DNA of 64,000 bases from Alteromonas sp. CI.11.F.A3 (GTDB lineage: Bacteria; Pseudomonadota; Gammaproteobacteria; Enterobacterales; Alteromonadaceae). The notes below the pieces were generated by a model, which made no database searches, was not told the DNA's origin, and saw only the letters and a list, made by a program, of their open reading frames with translations. Below, in pieces: positions 26,854-36,398 of this stretch. How positions within the stretch are numbered: position 1 is the first letter of the stretch; the number at the start of each line of letters is the position of its first letter. The stretch is from the NCBI RefSeq assembly GCF_032925565.1, contig NZ_CP136708.1:1860001-1924000 (forward strand). Reading direction: 5' to 3'. A program made the position numbers and the translations under genes.

Positions 26854-26885
26854 GCAGAATAACAATAACGTGCAGGCGATTAGTT

Positions 26886-27596
26886 ATGATTTATAAGGCG
26901 CAGAGTCCCGCTGGATTTGCCGAAGAATACATTGTTGAATCGATTTGGAGTGGACGCTTCCCGCCGGGTACAATTTTGCCTGCCGAAAGAGAGCTTTCAG
27001 AACTTATTGGTGTAACACGCACAACCTTGCGTGAAGTTTTGCAACGTTTGGCTCGTGACGGTTGGTTAACCATTCAACATGGTAAACCTACAAAAGTGAA
27101 TAACTTTTGGGAAAGCTGTGGCTTGAACATTCTAGAAACCTTAGCGCGTCTCGATCAAGAAGGCATTCCTGAGCTAGTGGACAACCTCTTAGCGGCCCGT
27201 ACTAATCTAAGTGCCGTGTTTATTCGAGGTGCAATTCGTAACAACCCCAAGGAATCCGCTGAGATTATTGCACGTTATAAAGACGTGGAAGAAGATGGCG
27301 CTGCTTTTGCGCAATTCGATTACCAAATGACCCATGATTTAGCATTGGCATCAAATAATAATGTGTTTGTGTTAATGATGAATGGCTTTAGGGGCATGTA
27401 CTCACGTATTGGTGGTTTCTACTTCGATCATCAGCAAGCGCGAGACGTGGCCAAAGCGTATTACGCTAAATTGCTCGATGCTGCAGAAAACGAAAGACAC
27501 GACAAAGTACCTGTAGTGGTAAGAGACTATGGTATTGAAAGTGGCAAAGTTTGGCAGCAAGTGCGAGACAGCATGCCTAAAGATATTGTCGATTAA
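26886..27596 (+). CDS. fadR: Fatty acid metabolism regulator FadR
   Basis: A 236-residue GntR-family regulator (E. coli 239) that represses fad genes and activates fabA/fabB until it binds long-chain acyl-CoA. The N-terminal winged helix has [19 protein letters not shown] then [20 protein letters not shown], and the motif [11 protein letters not shown] links to the all-helical ligand domain (about 80-230) with [11 protein letters not shown] and a late YDF-like HDLALASNN segment. Divergent from nhaB as in E. coli. A terminator follows. Two likely target sites are in this window. Confidence 0.96.
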   Translation: MIYKAQSPAGFAEEYIVESIWSGRFPPGTILPAERELSELIGVTRTTLREVLQRLARDGWLTIQHGKPTKVNNFWESCGLNILETLARLDQEGIPELVDNLLAARTNLSAVFIRGAIRNNPKESAEIIARYKDVEEDGAAFAQFDYQMTHDLALASNNNVFVLMMNGFRGMYSRIGGFYFDHQQARDVAKAYYAKLLDAAENERHDKVPVVVRDYGIESGKVWQQVRDSMPKDIVD

Positions 27597-27662
27597 TACA
27601 AAGGCGATTGGGAGAAGCGAATTCCCCCTCAAGCTAAATACGAAAGTTATTTCAGTATTATC

Positions 27663-27690
27663 AAAAACGTCCTATTCAGGGCGTTTTTTT
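27663..27690 (+). terminator. Terminator after fadR
   Basis: AAAAACGTCC, TATTCA, GGGCGTTTTTTT: a 7-bp stem with one G-U pair and a run of seven T. It lies ~65 nt after the fadR stop. Confidence 0.85.
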
Positions 27691-27827
27691 GTTTTTGACA
27701 CAGCTTGTAACTATTTAGTCCCAAATTCGATCTGGTTAGTGCTTTTTAGCCCTATATTAACGTTAGAAATTACCTATACTTTGGGGTTAAGTTTTATCAC
27801 TTATCATCTTCCGCAAAAGGACCTATC

Positions 27828-30014
27828 ATGAAATCTCTATGGATAGCATCGTGCATAACGTTAACGGCGAGTCTTTCGCTAGGCGCGTGCAGCGATAATA
27901 GCACTAGCATGGAACAAACCTCACAAGTAGAAAAACAACAAGGCGTTAAATTGATTACTGATATTCCAGCACCTGTTGCACAGAAAATTCCTTATGAGCT
28001 AGCGGCTCACGGTACCGTCCGCAATGATGACTATTACTGGATGCGAGATGATAGTCGTGAAGACGAGAAAGTGTTGGCGCACTTAGAAAAAGAAAATGCG
28101 TATTTAGAAACTGTTATGGCGCCATTGAAAGATAACAGAGAAACCTTGTACGAAGAATTGATTGCCCGAATAGAGAAAGATGACACGACGGTTCCTTATT
28201 TAAAAAATGATTATTGGTATTTCACCGAATACTCAGGGGAAAATGAATACCCAATTTATCTGCGCAAACCATCAATGGATGCAGAGGAAGAGGTTTTACT
28301 AAATATGAATGTGATGGCCGAAGGTCATGACTATTATAATATTGGTGACTACTCAGTAAGCAGTGATAATAATTTACTCGCGTATTCTGAAGATACGTTG
28401 AGCCGCCGCGTTTATACCATTTTTGTGAAAAATTTAGCCACGGGTGAGTTACTGTCAGATGAACTGACAGGAACCTCTGGCGCTGTAGAGTGGGCTAACG
28501 ACAATAAACACCTTTTCTATGTGAAAAAAGATCTGCAAACCTTGCTAGGATTTCAGGTTTATCGTCATGTGCTTGGTACACCTCAAGCAGACGATACGCT
28601 AGTGTTCGAGGAAACTGATCCAACGTTTTATACCTACATTAGTAAAAGCAAAGATGATGACATGATTTACATTCATCATAGTCACACAGACAAAAGCGCA
28701 GTGACCTTAATAGATGCGAACCAACCTACTAAGGCGCCAGTCCCATTCTTGCCGATTAGAGAAGATGAGGAATACAGCATTGAAAAGTCGGGTGATAGTT
28801 ATTTTGTTTTAACCAACAATAAAGCAACTAACTTTCGCGTCATGAAAGCGCCAGCTTCTGCAACCGATGACATGTCCAAATGGGAAGAGGTGATTGCCCA
28901 TAATCCTGACGTATTCATTCAAGATATAGAAGTGCTGGGCGACTTTTTGGTGGTAAAAGAGAAGCAAGAGGGTGTTTTACGTCTTGTTGCGCACAATCTT
29001 AAAGCTGATAAAGCCACAGTAATACCTACTGATGATCCTATTTACGGTGCTTACTTCACAGGTAACACTCAGCAAAATACCAATACCTTACGTATTTACT
29101 ATAGTTCGTTAACTACGCCCGCCAGCATTGTAGATATCGATTTAAACACCTTTGATAAAGCGGTTCTTAAACAAACTAAGGTCTCTGACTCGTTTTCATC
29201 AGCGGCGTATACCTCTGAACGTGTCATGATTAAAGCACAAGATGGAGCGAATATTCCTGTTTCGTTGGTGTATCGTAACGATATGTTTAATAAAGATGGC
29301 ACCAACCCACTGTATCAATATGCGTATGGTTCTTACGGTGCCACGATTGAGCCAACATTTAGAAGCAGCTGGTTATCGTTAGTCGATAGGGGCTTTGTCG
29401 TGGCGATTGCTCATATTCGTGGCGGCCAAATGTTAGGCCGACAGTGGTATGAAGACGGTAAAATGCACAGCAAAATTAATACATTTACCGACTTTATCGA
29501 CGTATCAAAAGGCTTAATTGAAAAGCAATATGCCGATCCTAACCGTGTGTTCGCCATGGGCGGCAGTGCGGGGGGGCTGTTGATGGGCGCAATTGCAAAT
29601 ATGGCTCCTGAGCTTTATTTGGGGATTTCTGCACATGTGCCCTTCGTAGATGTTGTTACTACAATGAGCGACGACACTATTCCTTTAACCACTGGGGAAT
29701 ATACAGAATGGGGTAACCCTGCGAATAAAGACGAATTCGACTATATTTTATCTTATTCACCTTACGATCAAGTGAGTGCCCAAGATTACCCTCACATGTT
29801 AGTGACCACAGGGCTTCACGACTCACAAGTACAATACTTTGAGCCGATGAAATGGGTAGCTAAGCTACGTGACTATAAAACGAATGATAATTTGTTGTTG
29901 TTTCAAACGGATATGGAAGCAGGCCACGGTGGTGCATCTGGTCGGTTCAAACGTTTTGAGTCTACAGCGCTAGAATATGCATTCGTGTTTTACCTGGCAG
30001 GTATAGAAATCTAG
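27828..30014 (+). CDS. S9 family oligopeptidase (oligopeptidase B-like), lipoprotein
   Basis: A 728-residue serine peptidase of the prolyl oligopeptidase family. Residues ~50-440 form the beta-propeller that excludes large proteins; residues ~440-728 are the hydrolase domain. Catalytic residues are S580 in MGGSAGGLLMG, D665 in GLHDSQVQY and H700 in GHGGASGR. The order of motifs and VPFVDVVTTM are those of oligopeptidase B, which cuts after Arg/Lys in short peptides. The N terminus has a lipoprotein signal (LSLGAC, C21), so it is membrane-anchored and exported, unlike cytosolic E. coli PtrB. It has its own strong terminator. Confidence 0.93.
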   Translation: MKSLWIASCITLTASLSLGACSDNSTSMEQTSQVEKQQGVKLITDIPAPVAQKIPYELAAHGTVRNDDYYWMRDDSREDEKVLAHLEKENAYLETVMAPLKDNRETLYEELIARIEKDDTTVPYLKNDYWYFTEYSGENEYPIYLRKPSMDAEEEVLLNMNVMAEGHDYYNIGDYSVSSDNNLLAYSEDTLSRRVYTIFVKNLATGELLSDELTGTSGAVEWANDNKHLFYVKKDLQTLLGFQVYRHVLGTPQADDTLVFEETDPTFYTYISKSKDDDMIYIHHSHTDKSAVTLIDANQPTKAPVPFLPIREDEEYSIEKSGDSYFVLTNNKATNFRVMKAPASATDDMSKWEEVIAHNPDVFIQDIEVLGDFLVVKEKQEGVLRLVAHNLKADKATVIPTDDPIYGAYFTGNTQQNTNTLRIYYSSLTTPASIVDIDLNTFDKAVLKQTKVSDSFSSAAYTSERVMIKAQDGANIPVSLVYRNDMFNKDGTNPLYQYAYGSYGATIEPTFRSSWLSLVDRGFVVAIAHIRGGQMLGRQWYEDGKMHSKINTFTDFIDVSKGLIEKQYADPNRVFAMGGSAGGLLMGAIANMAPELYLGISAHVPFVDVVTTMSDDTIPLTTGEYTEWGNPANKDEFDYILSYSPYDQVSAQDYPHMLVTTGLHDSQVQYFEPMKWVAKLRDYKTNDNLLLFQTDMEAGHGGASGRFKRFESTALEYAFVFYLAGIEI

Positions 30015-30059
30015 CTATCGAGATTTAAGCTAGCATCACTATGTTTTACTGACATAACG

Positions 30060-30093
30060 AACAGGCAAGTGCTTCAGCATTTGCCTGTTTTTT
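30060..30093 (+). terminator. Terminator after the S9 peptidase gene
   Basis: A 13-bp stem, AACAGGCAAGTGC with GCATTTGCCTGTT (one G-U pair), loop TTCA, then six T. Confidence 0.93.
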
Positions 30094-30130
30094 ACATTTA
30101 GCATTTGTTAACACTAAAAGGAAACATGCT

Positions 30131-30523
30131 ATGAACAGTAATCCCGTTGGTTGGTTTGAAATTTATGTTGAAGATATGCCACGCGCGCAGGCTTTCTACG
30201 AAAGCGTACTGAAGGTCTCTTTAGAAGCACTAGAAGACCCTTCTGCCGATAAATCACAAGGCGCGTTCAGTATGATGACGTTCCCTTCTGACATGGAGCA
30301 TTATGGCGCCAGTGGCGCACTAGTTCACATGGAGGGCGCACCAGTAGGTAAAAATAGCACCTTAGTCTATTTTGCATGTGAGGACTGCGACGTTGAAGCG
30401 GGTAGGGTAGTTGACGCAGGGGGCGTTCTTGAGAAAGAAAAAATGTCGATTGGTGAATATGGGTTTATTGCGTTAGCGATTGATACTGAAGGGAATATGA
30501 TTGGGTTTCATTCCCAAGCGTAA
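30131..30523 (+). CDS. VOC family (glyoxalase/dioxygenase fold) protein
   Basis: A 130-residue single vicinal-oxygen-chelate protein. GWFEIYVEDMPRAQAFYESVL is the typical first beta-alpha unit, and FIALAIDTEGNMIGFHS the typical last strands. Metal-ligand positions of true glyoxalase I (H/E, E) are only partly present: E9 and the late H are candidates. Activity is therefore unknown. AAAGGAAACATGCT precedes the ATG. It lies alone between a terminator and the phasin genes. Confidence 0.85.
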   Translation: MNSNPVGWFEIYVEDMPRAQAFYESVLKVSLEALEDPSADKSQGAFSMMTFPSDMEHYGASGALVHMEGAPVGKNSTLVYFACEDCDVEAGRVVDAGGVLEKEKMSIGEYGFIALAIDTEGNMIGFHSQA

Positions 30524-30613
30524 ACTTTTTGTGGTTTTGTTTTTTATTAGTATGCGGTTTCTAATTGTACTTTGTATAGTGATTCTGTAATCGAACATTC
30601 ACAGGAGCTGACG

Positions 30614-30973
30614 ATGACAACCACTGATACCATTAAAGGTAAAATTAACGAAGCAGAAGACATGGCTCGCAAAATTTGGCTAGCAGGGCTTGGCGCGTAC
30701 GGAAAAAGCGTAGAAGAAGCGCAAGGTCGTTACGAAAAGCTAAGTGAAGACGCGAACAAAATGTTTGATGACTTAGTCACCAAAGGTGAAACGCTAGAAG
30801 ACGATGCGCGTAGTAAGTTTAAGTCGACCACTAATGATGTTGAAAACCGTGTGGCAGATGTACGTAAAAAACTGGGCCTAGATACCGACCCCGCCGATCA
30901 TCGTATTGAAGAGCTTTCAGCAAAAATTGACGCGTTGACGGAAGCCGTAGCTAAGTTAGCGGCGAATAAATAG
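30614..30973 (+). CDS. Phasin family protein (PHA granule-associated, PhaI-like)
   Basis: A 119-residue alpha-helical protein. KARKIWLAGLGAYGKSVEEA-like sequence at residues ~18-36 (here ARKIWLAGLGAYGKS) is the hallmark of the PhaF/PhaI phasins that coat polyhydroxyalkanoate granules. It ends in a leucine-heptad coiled coil, RIEELSAKIDALTEAVAKLA, as these proteins do. A longer frame begins at 30572, but AGGAG lies 7 nt before this ATG. No PHA synthase is in the window; another granule type (for example wax ester or TAG made by the WS/DGAT enzyme at 37 kb) is possible. Confidence 0.82.
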   Translation: MTTTDTIKGKINEAEDMARKIWLAGLGAYGKSVEEAQGRYEKLSEDANKMFDDLVTKGETLEDDARSKFKSTTNDVENRVADVRKKLGLDTDPADHRIEELSAKIDALTEAVAKLAANK

Positions 30974-31122
30974 CACACGCGTTTTATTGTTGCTATTTTT
31001 CAGCAAGGTAGTTGTTGTCGTTTTTTGTAGTACGGTTACTGACAAAGGCGTTAGTGCAAATGCTAGCGCCGATGCGACTGTAAAACTACCTTGCCCTATT
31101 CGTTTTCGAAGCGGGAGGTTAC

Positions 31123-31878
31123 ATGCCTAATAATCACAAATCATCACCCTTATTTGGATGGCTTACAGCAGGTTCTGATTTAATATCAGCGCAACTTGAT
31201 AGTACAGCTACTACAGTAAGTAAAAAAATTGATGATACTCACTCCTCAATTGAGGCTATGCAGCGCAAGGGCGCTGAAGTCGAAGGTGAGTTGAAACGTC
31301 GACTGAACCCAGTTTCACTCGTTGATAGTGCGCAACAGTTGGTGAGGTCTACGCCTCTGTTTAGCTTAATTTCTGGTGGAAAAGCTCGGGTTAAGCGTGA
31401 GCAGCAGATAGAATTACTTTCCGCTAAAGTTGATTTATTGGTAGAGCAAGTAGCATTGCTTGCCGCGAAACGAGCAGCAGAGAAAGCCCAAACGCCAACA
31501 AAAGCCCCGGTAAAAGCGGCGCCAAAGTCGACAGCTAAGACTGCTTCAAAAACTGCACCTAAAACAGTCTCAAAATCCACGGTGAAAGCCACACCTAAAA
31601 CAGTTTCAAAACCCACGGCGAAAGCTACACCTAAAGCAGCCTCAAAACCTGCCACCAAAACAACCTCTACGGCTAGTAAAACCACTACGGCAAAAACTCC
31701 TGCCGCCGCGAAATCAACCACTACGACTTCCGCTGCATCGAAGCCAGCAGCGACTAAAACGACTGCCGCCAAGGCTTCAGAAACTAAGCCCCAGGCAACG
31801 AAGTCTTCAACATCAAGTAGCGGCACGTCAACTGCGACGAAAGCCAACGGTGACAGCAAGACCGATGGCGCCTCGTAA
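31123..31878 (+). CDS. PhaF-like protein with histone H1-like basic tail
   Basis: A 251-residue protein in two parts. Residues 1-125 are helical and end in a coiled coil, ELLSAKVDLLVEQVALLAAK, like the phasin just upstream. Residues ~126-251 are low complexity, nearly all K, T, A, S and P, with repeats of the type KTAPKTVSKSTVKATPK. Pseudomonas PhaF has the same design: a phasin head and a histone-like tail that binds DNA and helps share granules between daughter cells. The head here lacks the clear WLAGLGAY motif, so identity with PhaF is inferred from architecture and neighbour. Confidence 0.7.
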   Translation: MPNNHKSSPLFGWLTAGSDLISAQLDSTATTVSKKIDDTHSSIEAMQRKGAEVEGELKRRLNPVSLVDSAQQLVRSTPLFSLISGGKARVKREQQIELLSAKVDLLVEQVALLAAKRAAEKAQTPTKAPVKAAPKSTAKTASKTAPKTVSKSTVKATPKTVSKPTAKATPKAASKPATKTTSTASKTTTAKTPAAAKSTTTTSAASKPAATKTTAAKASETKPQATKSSTSSSGTSTATKANGDSKTDGAS

Positions 31879-31913
31879 GCCTGTAGCACCTTACGGGCTA
31901 AACCGTTAGGCGC

Positions 31914-31942
31914 AAAAAGAGAGTAGGGCACTCTCTTTTTTT
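31914..31942. terminator. Bidirectional terminator between convergent genes
   Basis: AAAAAGAGAGT, loop AGGGC, ACTCTCTTTTT: an 11-bp stem with A-run before and T-run after, able to act on both strands. It follows the PhaF-like gene and faces the minus-strand gene that ends at 32021. Confidence 0.88.
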
Positions 31943-32020
31943 ATAGTCGCGTTTGATAGCGTTGTTAATGCTTAGCCACGGGCGTTGCATCGCCTCAGGC
32001 GTTAAGACTTAGCTACAGGC

Positions 32021-33454
32021 CTAGTTTGTTTTGCTCCACAGATTTTGGTGCTTCTTAAAACTAAAATAGTCGTGAGGCTCCCAAAAGCTGGGGATTAAGT
32101 CATCTACTGCGTCTGGGGTGAAATTACTGGAAAGCTGGCTCATAATTTCTTTTAAGCGCGCTTTATCGACATTCATCAGCTTCTTTCTGCTAACAGGGAA
32201 ATAAAGATTTCTGCCTTTCTCAATAACTTCAATATGACCGCTACTGATATGCTTTTGATTGCGGGTGGTCACTTTGCAAATTGGCTCGCCAGGTTTGGTT
32301 GGATTTAATCCTATCACCACCGCACATTCATATTGGTCTTTTTCTTGGCCGTTTTCATTAACGGGAATGAAAGTAATGCCGAAGCCTTGCGGGAAGTAAC
32401 CGACCAAATCAATAAAGTCCTCCGCAAGCTTTTTATTTAACGCGCCTTTTTTAGATAGCTGCTCTATAAGCAAATAGCCTTTAGGTAGGTTTTTACGGCT
32501 ATAGTCATTTTTAGTGGAAAAAATAACAGACGCATAAATTTGCGGTATTTTAATTAGCTCACCTAAACCAGTTTTAGACACAAAGGCATCTTTTACCAAC
32601 TGGCTAACAAACTCATTGGCCTCATTGTGGGTCTGCACAAATCGGTCACGTTCTTCCTTCACGTTTCCCACATAGGCTGGAATGCCTAACCCTTCAGTAA
32701 GGTATTTCATGGTGAAGTGATAGTTAAGCTTCAACAAGTCTTTTCGCTGAGATTCTTCTAGTAATCGGAATTCATCTAATTTGTTGTCTGCACCGCGTAA
32801 TATCGTTAATGCGGCGGGGCTTTGTAAGCCTACATCTTGTAGCAAAGAGGCAGTAATTAATGGGCGGCCTAATTCTATACGCCACTTTTCACGCCAATAG
32901 CGGTTACCACGCATACGAGAGATCGCGTCACGATATTTTGAAAGGTACTTGTGCGCAATGGTGTCGTGATCGAGTAATTTATCAGTAAGTCTTAACACCA
33001 ACACGGCTTTGTAAAGCGGCTTAAAGCGCTGGTGAATGCGGGCAAACTTACCCTCGGGGCCTTGAGTGAGTAACATTAAGGTGCCAAGAAACTTTGCACT
33101 TAGCTGCTGAGTTTCTTGCCAGCTATCTCCTTCGCACAGCTTGATAAGCTTAATGCTCACCTCATCAATACGCGCAAGGCGCGCCAAGCGTTCCTCTTCA
33201 AGCTTTTGGCTAGAGTTTTTAATTTGCTTTTTGAGCTGATCTACAAGGACTTCTTTCTTAGTTGAAGCTTCCGCTTTTTTTAGCTGTACCTTCAACTCCT
33301 CAACATGCGCTTCTAGCTCAGGTGTTAAAGCAAAAAAATGTTTCGCATCTTCAAAGATTGAGCCATAGCCAACCTCTTGTGGGTACACCATGTTTATTAA
33401 TTGTTTAACTTGCTGCGTGTAGATGCTGTCTGGGCTTTGAATTTGTGCGCTCAC
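32021..33454 (-). CDS. Unknown protein with coiled coil and HD-GYP-like C-terminal part
   Basis: A 477-residue cytosolic protein, not firmly recognised. Residues ~45-100 form a charged coiled coil (ELEAHVEELKVQLKKAEAS). A helical middle follows, with LRLTDKLLDHDTIAHKYLSKYRDA. Residues ~345-440 contain FIDLVGYFPQGFGITFIPVNE, then CAVVIGLNPTKPGEPICKV; this resembles the segment behind the HD-GYP domain of c-di-GMP phosphodiesterases (VGIYPxGT...GxVVxxNPxxPxxPxV). The catalytic HD...HHE/GYP residues are not visible, so any enzymatic role is doubtful. It starts ~60 bp downstream of the patatin gene on the same strand, so they probably form an operon. Confidence 0.6.
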   Translation of the reverse strand: MSAQIQSPDSIYTQQVKQLINMVYPQEVGYGSIFEDAKHFFALTPELEAHVEELKVQLKKAEASTKKEVLVDQLKKQIKNSSQKLEEERLARLARIDEVSIKLIKLCEGDSWQETQQLSAKFLGTLMLLTQGPEGKFARIHQRFKPLYKAVLVLRLTDKLLDHDTIAHKYLSKYRDAISRMRGNRYWREKWRIELGRPLITASLLQDVGLQSPAALTILRGADNKLDEFRLLEESQRKDLLKLNYHFTMKYLTEGLGIPAYVGNVKEERDRFVQTHNEANEFVSQLVKDAFVSKTGLGELIKIPQIYASVIFSTKNDYSRKNLPKGYLLIEQLSKKGALNKKLAEDFIDLVGYFPQGFGITFIPVNENGQEKDQYECAVVIGLNPTKPGEPICKVTTRNQKHISSGHIEVIEKGRNLYFPVSRKKLMNVDKARLKEIMSQLSSNFTPDAVDDLIPSFWEPHDYFSFKKHQNLWSKTN

Positions 33455-33516
33455 CGATATCCTTCGTATATGTTTTCAACCCCAGTGTCAGTTAGATTTC
33501 TGCTTGGGGTGGGTTA

Positions 33517-35013
33517 TTAGGCACTGTGTCCTAATTCAACCGCTTCTCTTTGTTTCAATTTGCCAAGATAATACCGCAAACTTTCGCTAATTTTGGTATT
33601 TTTTTCAATAACATCGAGCTGTGGCCAAGTTGATTTTTCTCCACTCACAATGAGCGCATTTATACTTTCAAGACTTGGATTAGCAATAACTTGTGTCAAA
33701 TTACGAATTTGTTGTTTGGGGAGAATATTTATGTTCCCTACATATTGCTGATCGATAATAGACTTCACTTTATGAATAGCAAGTTTAGCGCCCTTATTGT
33801 CTATCATATTTTCAATAATATCGATGGCAAAAATACTGTTACTTTTTAATAGCTGCCCCACGTGTCTGCTCGATAGCCCCCACAGTGATTGAGGGTTAAT
33901 TCGCGCAGATTGAATAAAGGGCACGGCGAGTGGGTTGGTTTGGCTAACAATACTGTGGTTAACGCCGTACAACCTAGCAAGTCTATCGAAAGGTAAATCG
34001 GCCATTAGTGAGCCATCGGCGAAACGTCGGTTAGGAATATAGGGGACGATATCACCCGCTGGTGTTTTAGCGCGAAGTTGTACGGGGCTAAATACTACCG
34101 GTACGGCACATGACGCTCTTACCGCTTGGGTGATAATAGCATTTGGCGATGTTTTAGCGTTTAGTAGCCTAGAATGTTGGTGTAAATCTGCAGGCGATAC
34201 GGTTACGGTTACATGCCGCCGGGTTTTTTTATAGGCTTCTTCAAAGGTCGTTAAATCGAATAGGCTGATTAAAGCATTCTCTAACACCGTGCTATCAAAC
34301 AAACTATTTTTACCAAAGCCCGCCCAGCTTCGCCATTTTTTGAATGTTTCATAGATACTTTCAGCGCTTAATGCATCAAGCAGTTCGTCATGCGTACGTG
34401 TGCCTACCAAGGCAGCAATAATGGAACCGGCGCTTGCGCCTGACACAACAGAAGGCAACAGCTCTTTCTCATTTAGCGACTTTACAACCCCGCAATGAAA
34501 GAAGCCCAATCCAGCGCCGCCAGACAACATAAGGCAGCTGCGCCCGAATGCATGGGCAGTTTCTTCAAAAAATGACAGCTTCTCGTAAAAGTCTACGTCG
34601 TCTTCATTTGCTTGGTAAATCTGGTCAAGTGCCAGCTTGACCTCATCAATGAATTGCACGATGAGATACTTAGTGCCCATCTTGCATTTACGGCGCATAG
34701 CAGGGTTAGCAATATTGCCTAAATTCCCATGCAAGCCTTCATGAATAATTGACATAAGCGCATGCATATCACCATTGCCTCTGGCAATTTTTAAGCGCTG
34801 TACCCGTTTTTGAATAAGTATGTAGTCGTAATCATCTGATGCATCATCGGCTTTCCATGCTTCTGCACCGGAAATTTCATCATGCGCTAAGCAAGCTTCT
34901 TGGTACGCTTGATAGCTTGAAGCATGGGCAATGTCTTGGTCTAATTTTTTTAAACGTAAGTCAAATAAAGCCATATTATCAGTGTCACGAATGAGCATAC
35001 AAAAAGTGTACAA
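33517..35013 (-). CDS. DUF3336/patatin-like phospholipase
   Basis: A 498-residue lipid acyl hydrolase. The N-terminal ~155 residues are a helical DUF3336-type region. The patatin domain follows: oxyanion loop SGGAGLGFFHCGV, nucleophile S194 in SGASAGS (GxSxG), and the dyad D333 in FADGSLMADLP (DGS in place of the common DGG). DUF3336 with patatin is the architecture of yeast and algal TAG lipases (Tgl3/4, SDP1). A role in neutral lipid turnover fits the WS/DGAT gene nearby; that is inference. The start is uncertain: Met at 34974 (MALFDLRLKK) or 34998 are alternatives and no strong ribosome site decides. Confidence 0.87.
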   Translation of the reverse strand: MYTFCMLIRDTDNMALFDLRLKKLDQDIAHASSYQAYQEACLAHDEISGAEAWKADDASDDYDYILIQKRVQRLKIARGNGDMHALMSIIHEGLHGNLGNIANPAMRRKCKMGTKYLIVQFIDEVKLALDQIYQANEDDVDFYEKLSFFEETAHAFGRSCLMLSGGAGLGFFHCGVVKSLNEKELLPSVVSGASAGSIIAALVGTRTHDELLDALSAESIYETFKKWRSWAGFGKNSLFDSTVLENALISLFDLTTFEEAYKKTRRHVTVTVSPADLHQHSRLLNAKTSPNAIITQAVRASCAVPVVFSPVQLRAKTPAGDIVPYIPNRRFADGSLMADLPFDRLARLYGVNHSIVSQTNPLAVPFIQSARINPQSLWGLSSRHVGQLLKSNSIFAIDIIENMIDNKGAKLAIHKVKSIIDQQYVGNINILPKQQIRNLTQVIANPSLESINALIVSGEKSTWPQLDVIEKNTKISESLRYYLGKLKQREAVELGHSA

Positions 35014-35189
35014 AGGAAATTTAGAATGCGCTACCTAACAAAAAGTAGCCAAAATTAAGCGGGTTTTTTTTGATGTATTTTAATAAAACTTGGAAACCTT
35101 GATGCATTTACAGATAAAACATTGACCAATTCGTAAGCACTCAGTAGCCTGAAAGAGAAGAAAAATAATTCGAGCAAGTTATTCGCCAT

Positions 35190-36398
35190 ATGGAATGGAA
35201 TTTAGAAACACTGAGTTTGCTGTCAATTCCGCTGACAAGCGCTCTGGTTGGCTGGTTAACGAATTACCTCGCGGTAAAGATGATGTTTTATCCCATCGAG
35301 TTTGTCGGGATAAAGCCCATATTTGGATGGCAGGGGTTAATTCCAGCTAAACGCCGACAAATGGCGGAGATTGAGGTTGAGCTTGTTTTAGGCAAGTTGC
35401 TGAGTGTTGAAGAGCTCGCGCAACGCATCGACCCTAGCGATCTTACCAAAGCAATTGAACGTCGACTTGGGCAAGTTACCCGAAAAGTCGTTAACGACGT
35501 TATGTCTGAGTCTGCCCCTCAATTGTGGGCAGCGCTTCCCGTGCAAGGAAAAAACCTTGTCTATCAGCGTATTGAAAATGATATTCCCAATGTCGTCCAC
35601 AAGATGGTGGATGACTTTCAGCATAATGTGGCTGAAATTCTCGACATAAAAGAGCTTGTGGTTGAGCAGCTGGTAAATTCACCTTCGTTAATAAATGAAA
35701 TTTTTCTTAACGCTGGTAGCAAAGAGTTTCCTTTTATTGTGCGTTCAGGCTTTTATTTTGGTTTCCTGTTCGGGTTACCCACCATGATTTTGTGGTACTT
35801 CTTCCAAAATTGGTGGATTTTACCCCTCGGCGGACTTTTGGTGGGCTATGCAACAAATTGGATTGCGATAAAAATTATTTTTGAGCCTAAGCGACCCTTT
35901 AAGTTTGGGCCAGTCACCATACAAGGTATGTTTTTAAAACGGCAAAAAGAAGTGTCTGAGGTGTACGCTGAAATTATTGAGCAGAAGCTGGTCACGCCTA
36001 AAAATATTACCCACGTAATAATGCATGGCTCTGGTTCAGCTCAATTTTTGGAGCTAATTGAGCTACACGTTAACGATGCTATAGAGCGCTATGTCGCCAT
36101 TACTCAGCCATACTTTGCCCTAGGTGTGGGCTCAGAAAATTATCATAAAATGAAAGCGTTGGCGGTGAAGCAGATATTCGATAATTCCGATAAATACCTG
36201 TTGTATGCCTACGATTACGCAAACGATGCTATGCACGTAGGTCAAGATTTATGCGAACGAATGAAAGCCCTTAGCCCTGAAGAGTTTGAAGGGGTGTTGC
36301 GCCCGGCTTATCAACAGGACGAATGGAAGCTCATTGTTACAGGTGCCTTATTAGGCCTACTAGCTGGCTTTGCTCAGTTATATTTGGTGTTTCTATAA
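35190..36398 (+). CDS. DUF445 family membrane protein
   Basis: A 402-residue protein with an N-terminal span (LLSIPLTSALVGWLTNYLAVKMMFYP), a repeat of this motif in mid-protein (GGLLVGYATNWIAIKIIFEPKRP) preceded by another span, and a C-terminal span. The duplicated G-W-x-T-N-x-x-A-(V/I)-K-(M/I) pattern defines DUF445/YheB-like proteins. Function unknown. The TetR gene begins on the very next base after its stop codon, so both are cotranscribed with the acyltransferase gene that follows. Confidence 0.85.
   Translation: MEWNLETLSLLSIPLTSALVGWLTNYLAVKMMFYPIEFVGIKPIFGWQGLIPAKRRQMAEIEVELVLGKLLSVEELAQRIDPSDLTKAIERRLGQVTRKVVNDVMSESAPQLWAALPVQGKNLVYQRIENDIPNVVHKMVDDFQHNVAEILDIKELVVEQLVNSPSLINEIFLNAGSKEFPFIVRSGFYFGFLFGLPTMILWYFFQNWWILPLGGLLVGYATNWIAIKIIFEPKRPFKFGPVTIQGMFLKRQKEVSEVYAEIIEQKLVTPKNITHVIMHGSGSAQFLELIELHVNDAIERYVAITQPYFALGVGSENYHKMKALAVKQIFDNSDKYLLYAYDYANDAMHVGQDLCERMKALSPEEFEGVLRPAYQQDEWKLIVTGALLGLLAGFAQLYLVFL

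Noticed and set aside
31239..31931. A 230-codon minus-strand ORF rich in V, A, F and L
   Set aside because: It is the mirror of the Lys/Thr/Ala-rich phasin-like gene on the plus strand. The odd composition comes from the complementary repeats, and the plus frame has the coiled coil, ribosome site and terminator.
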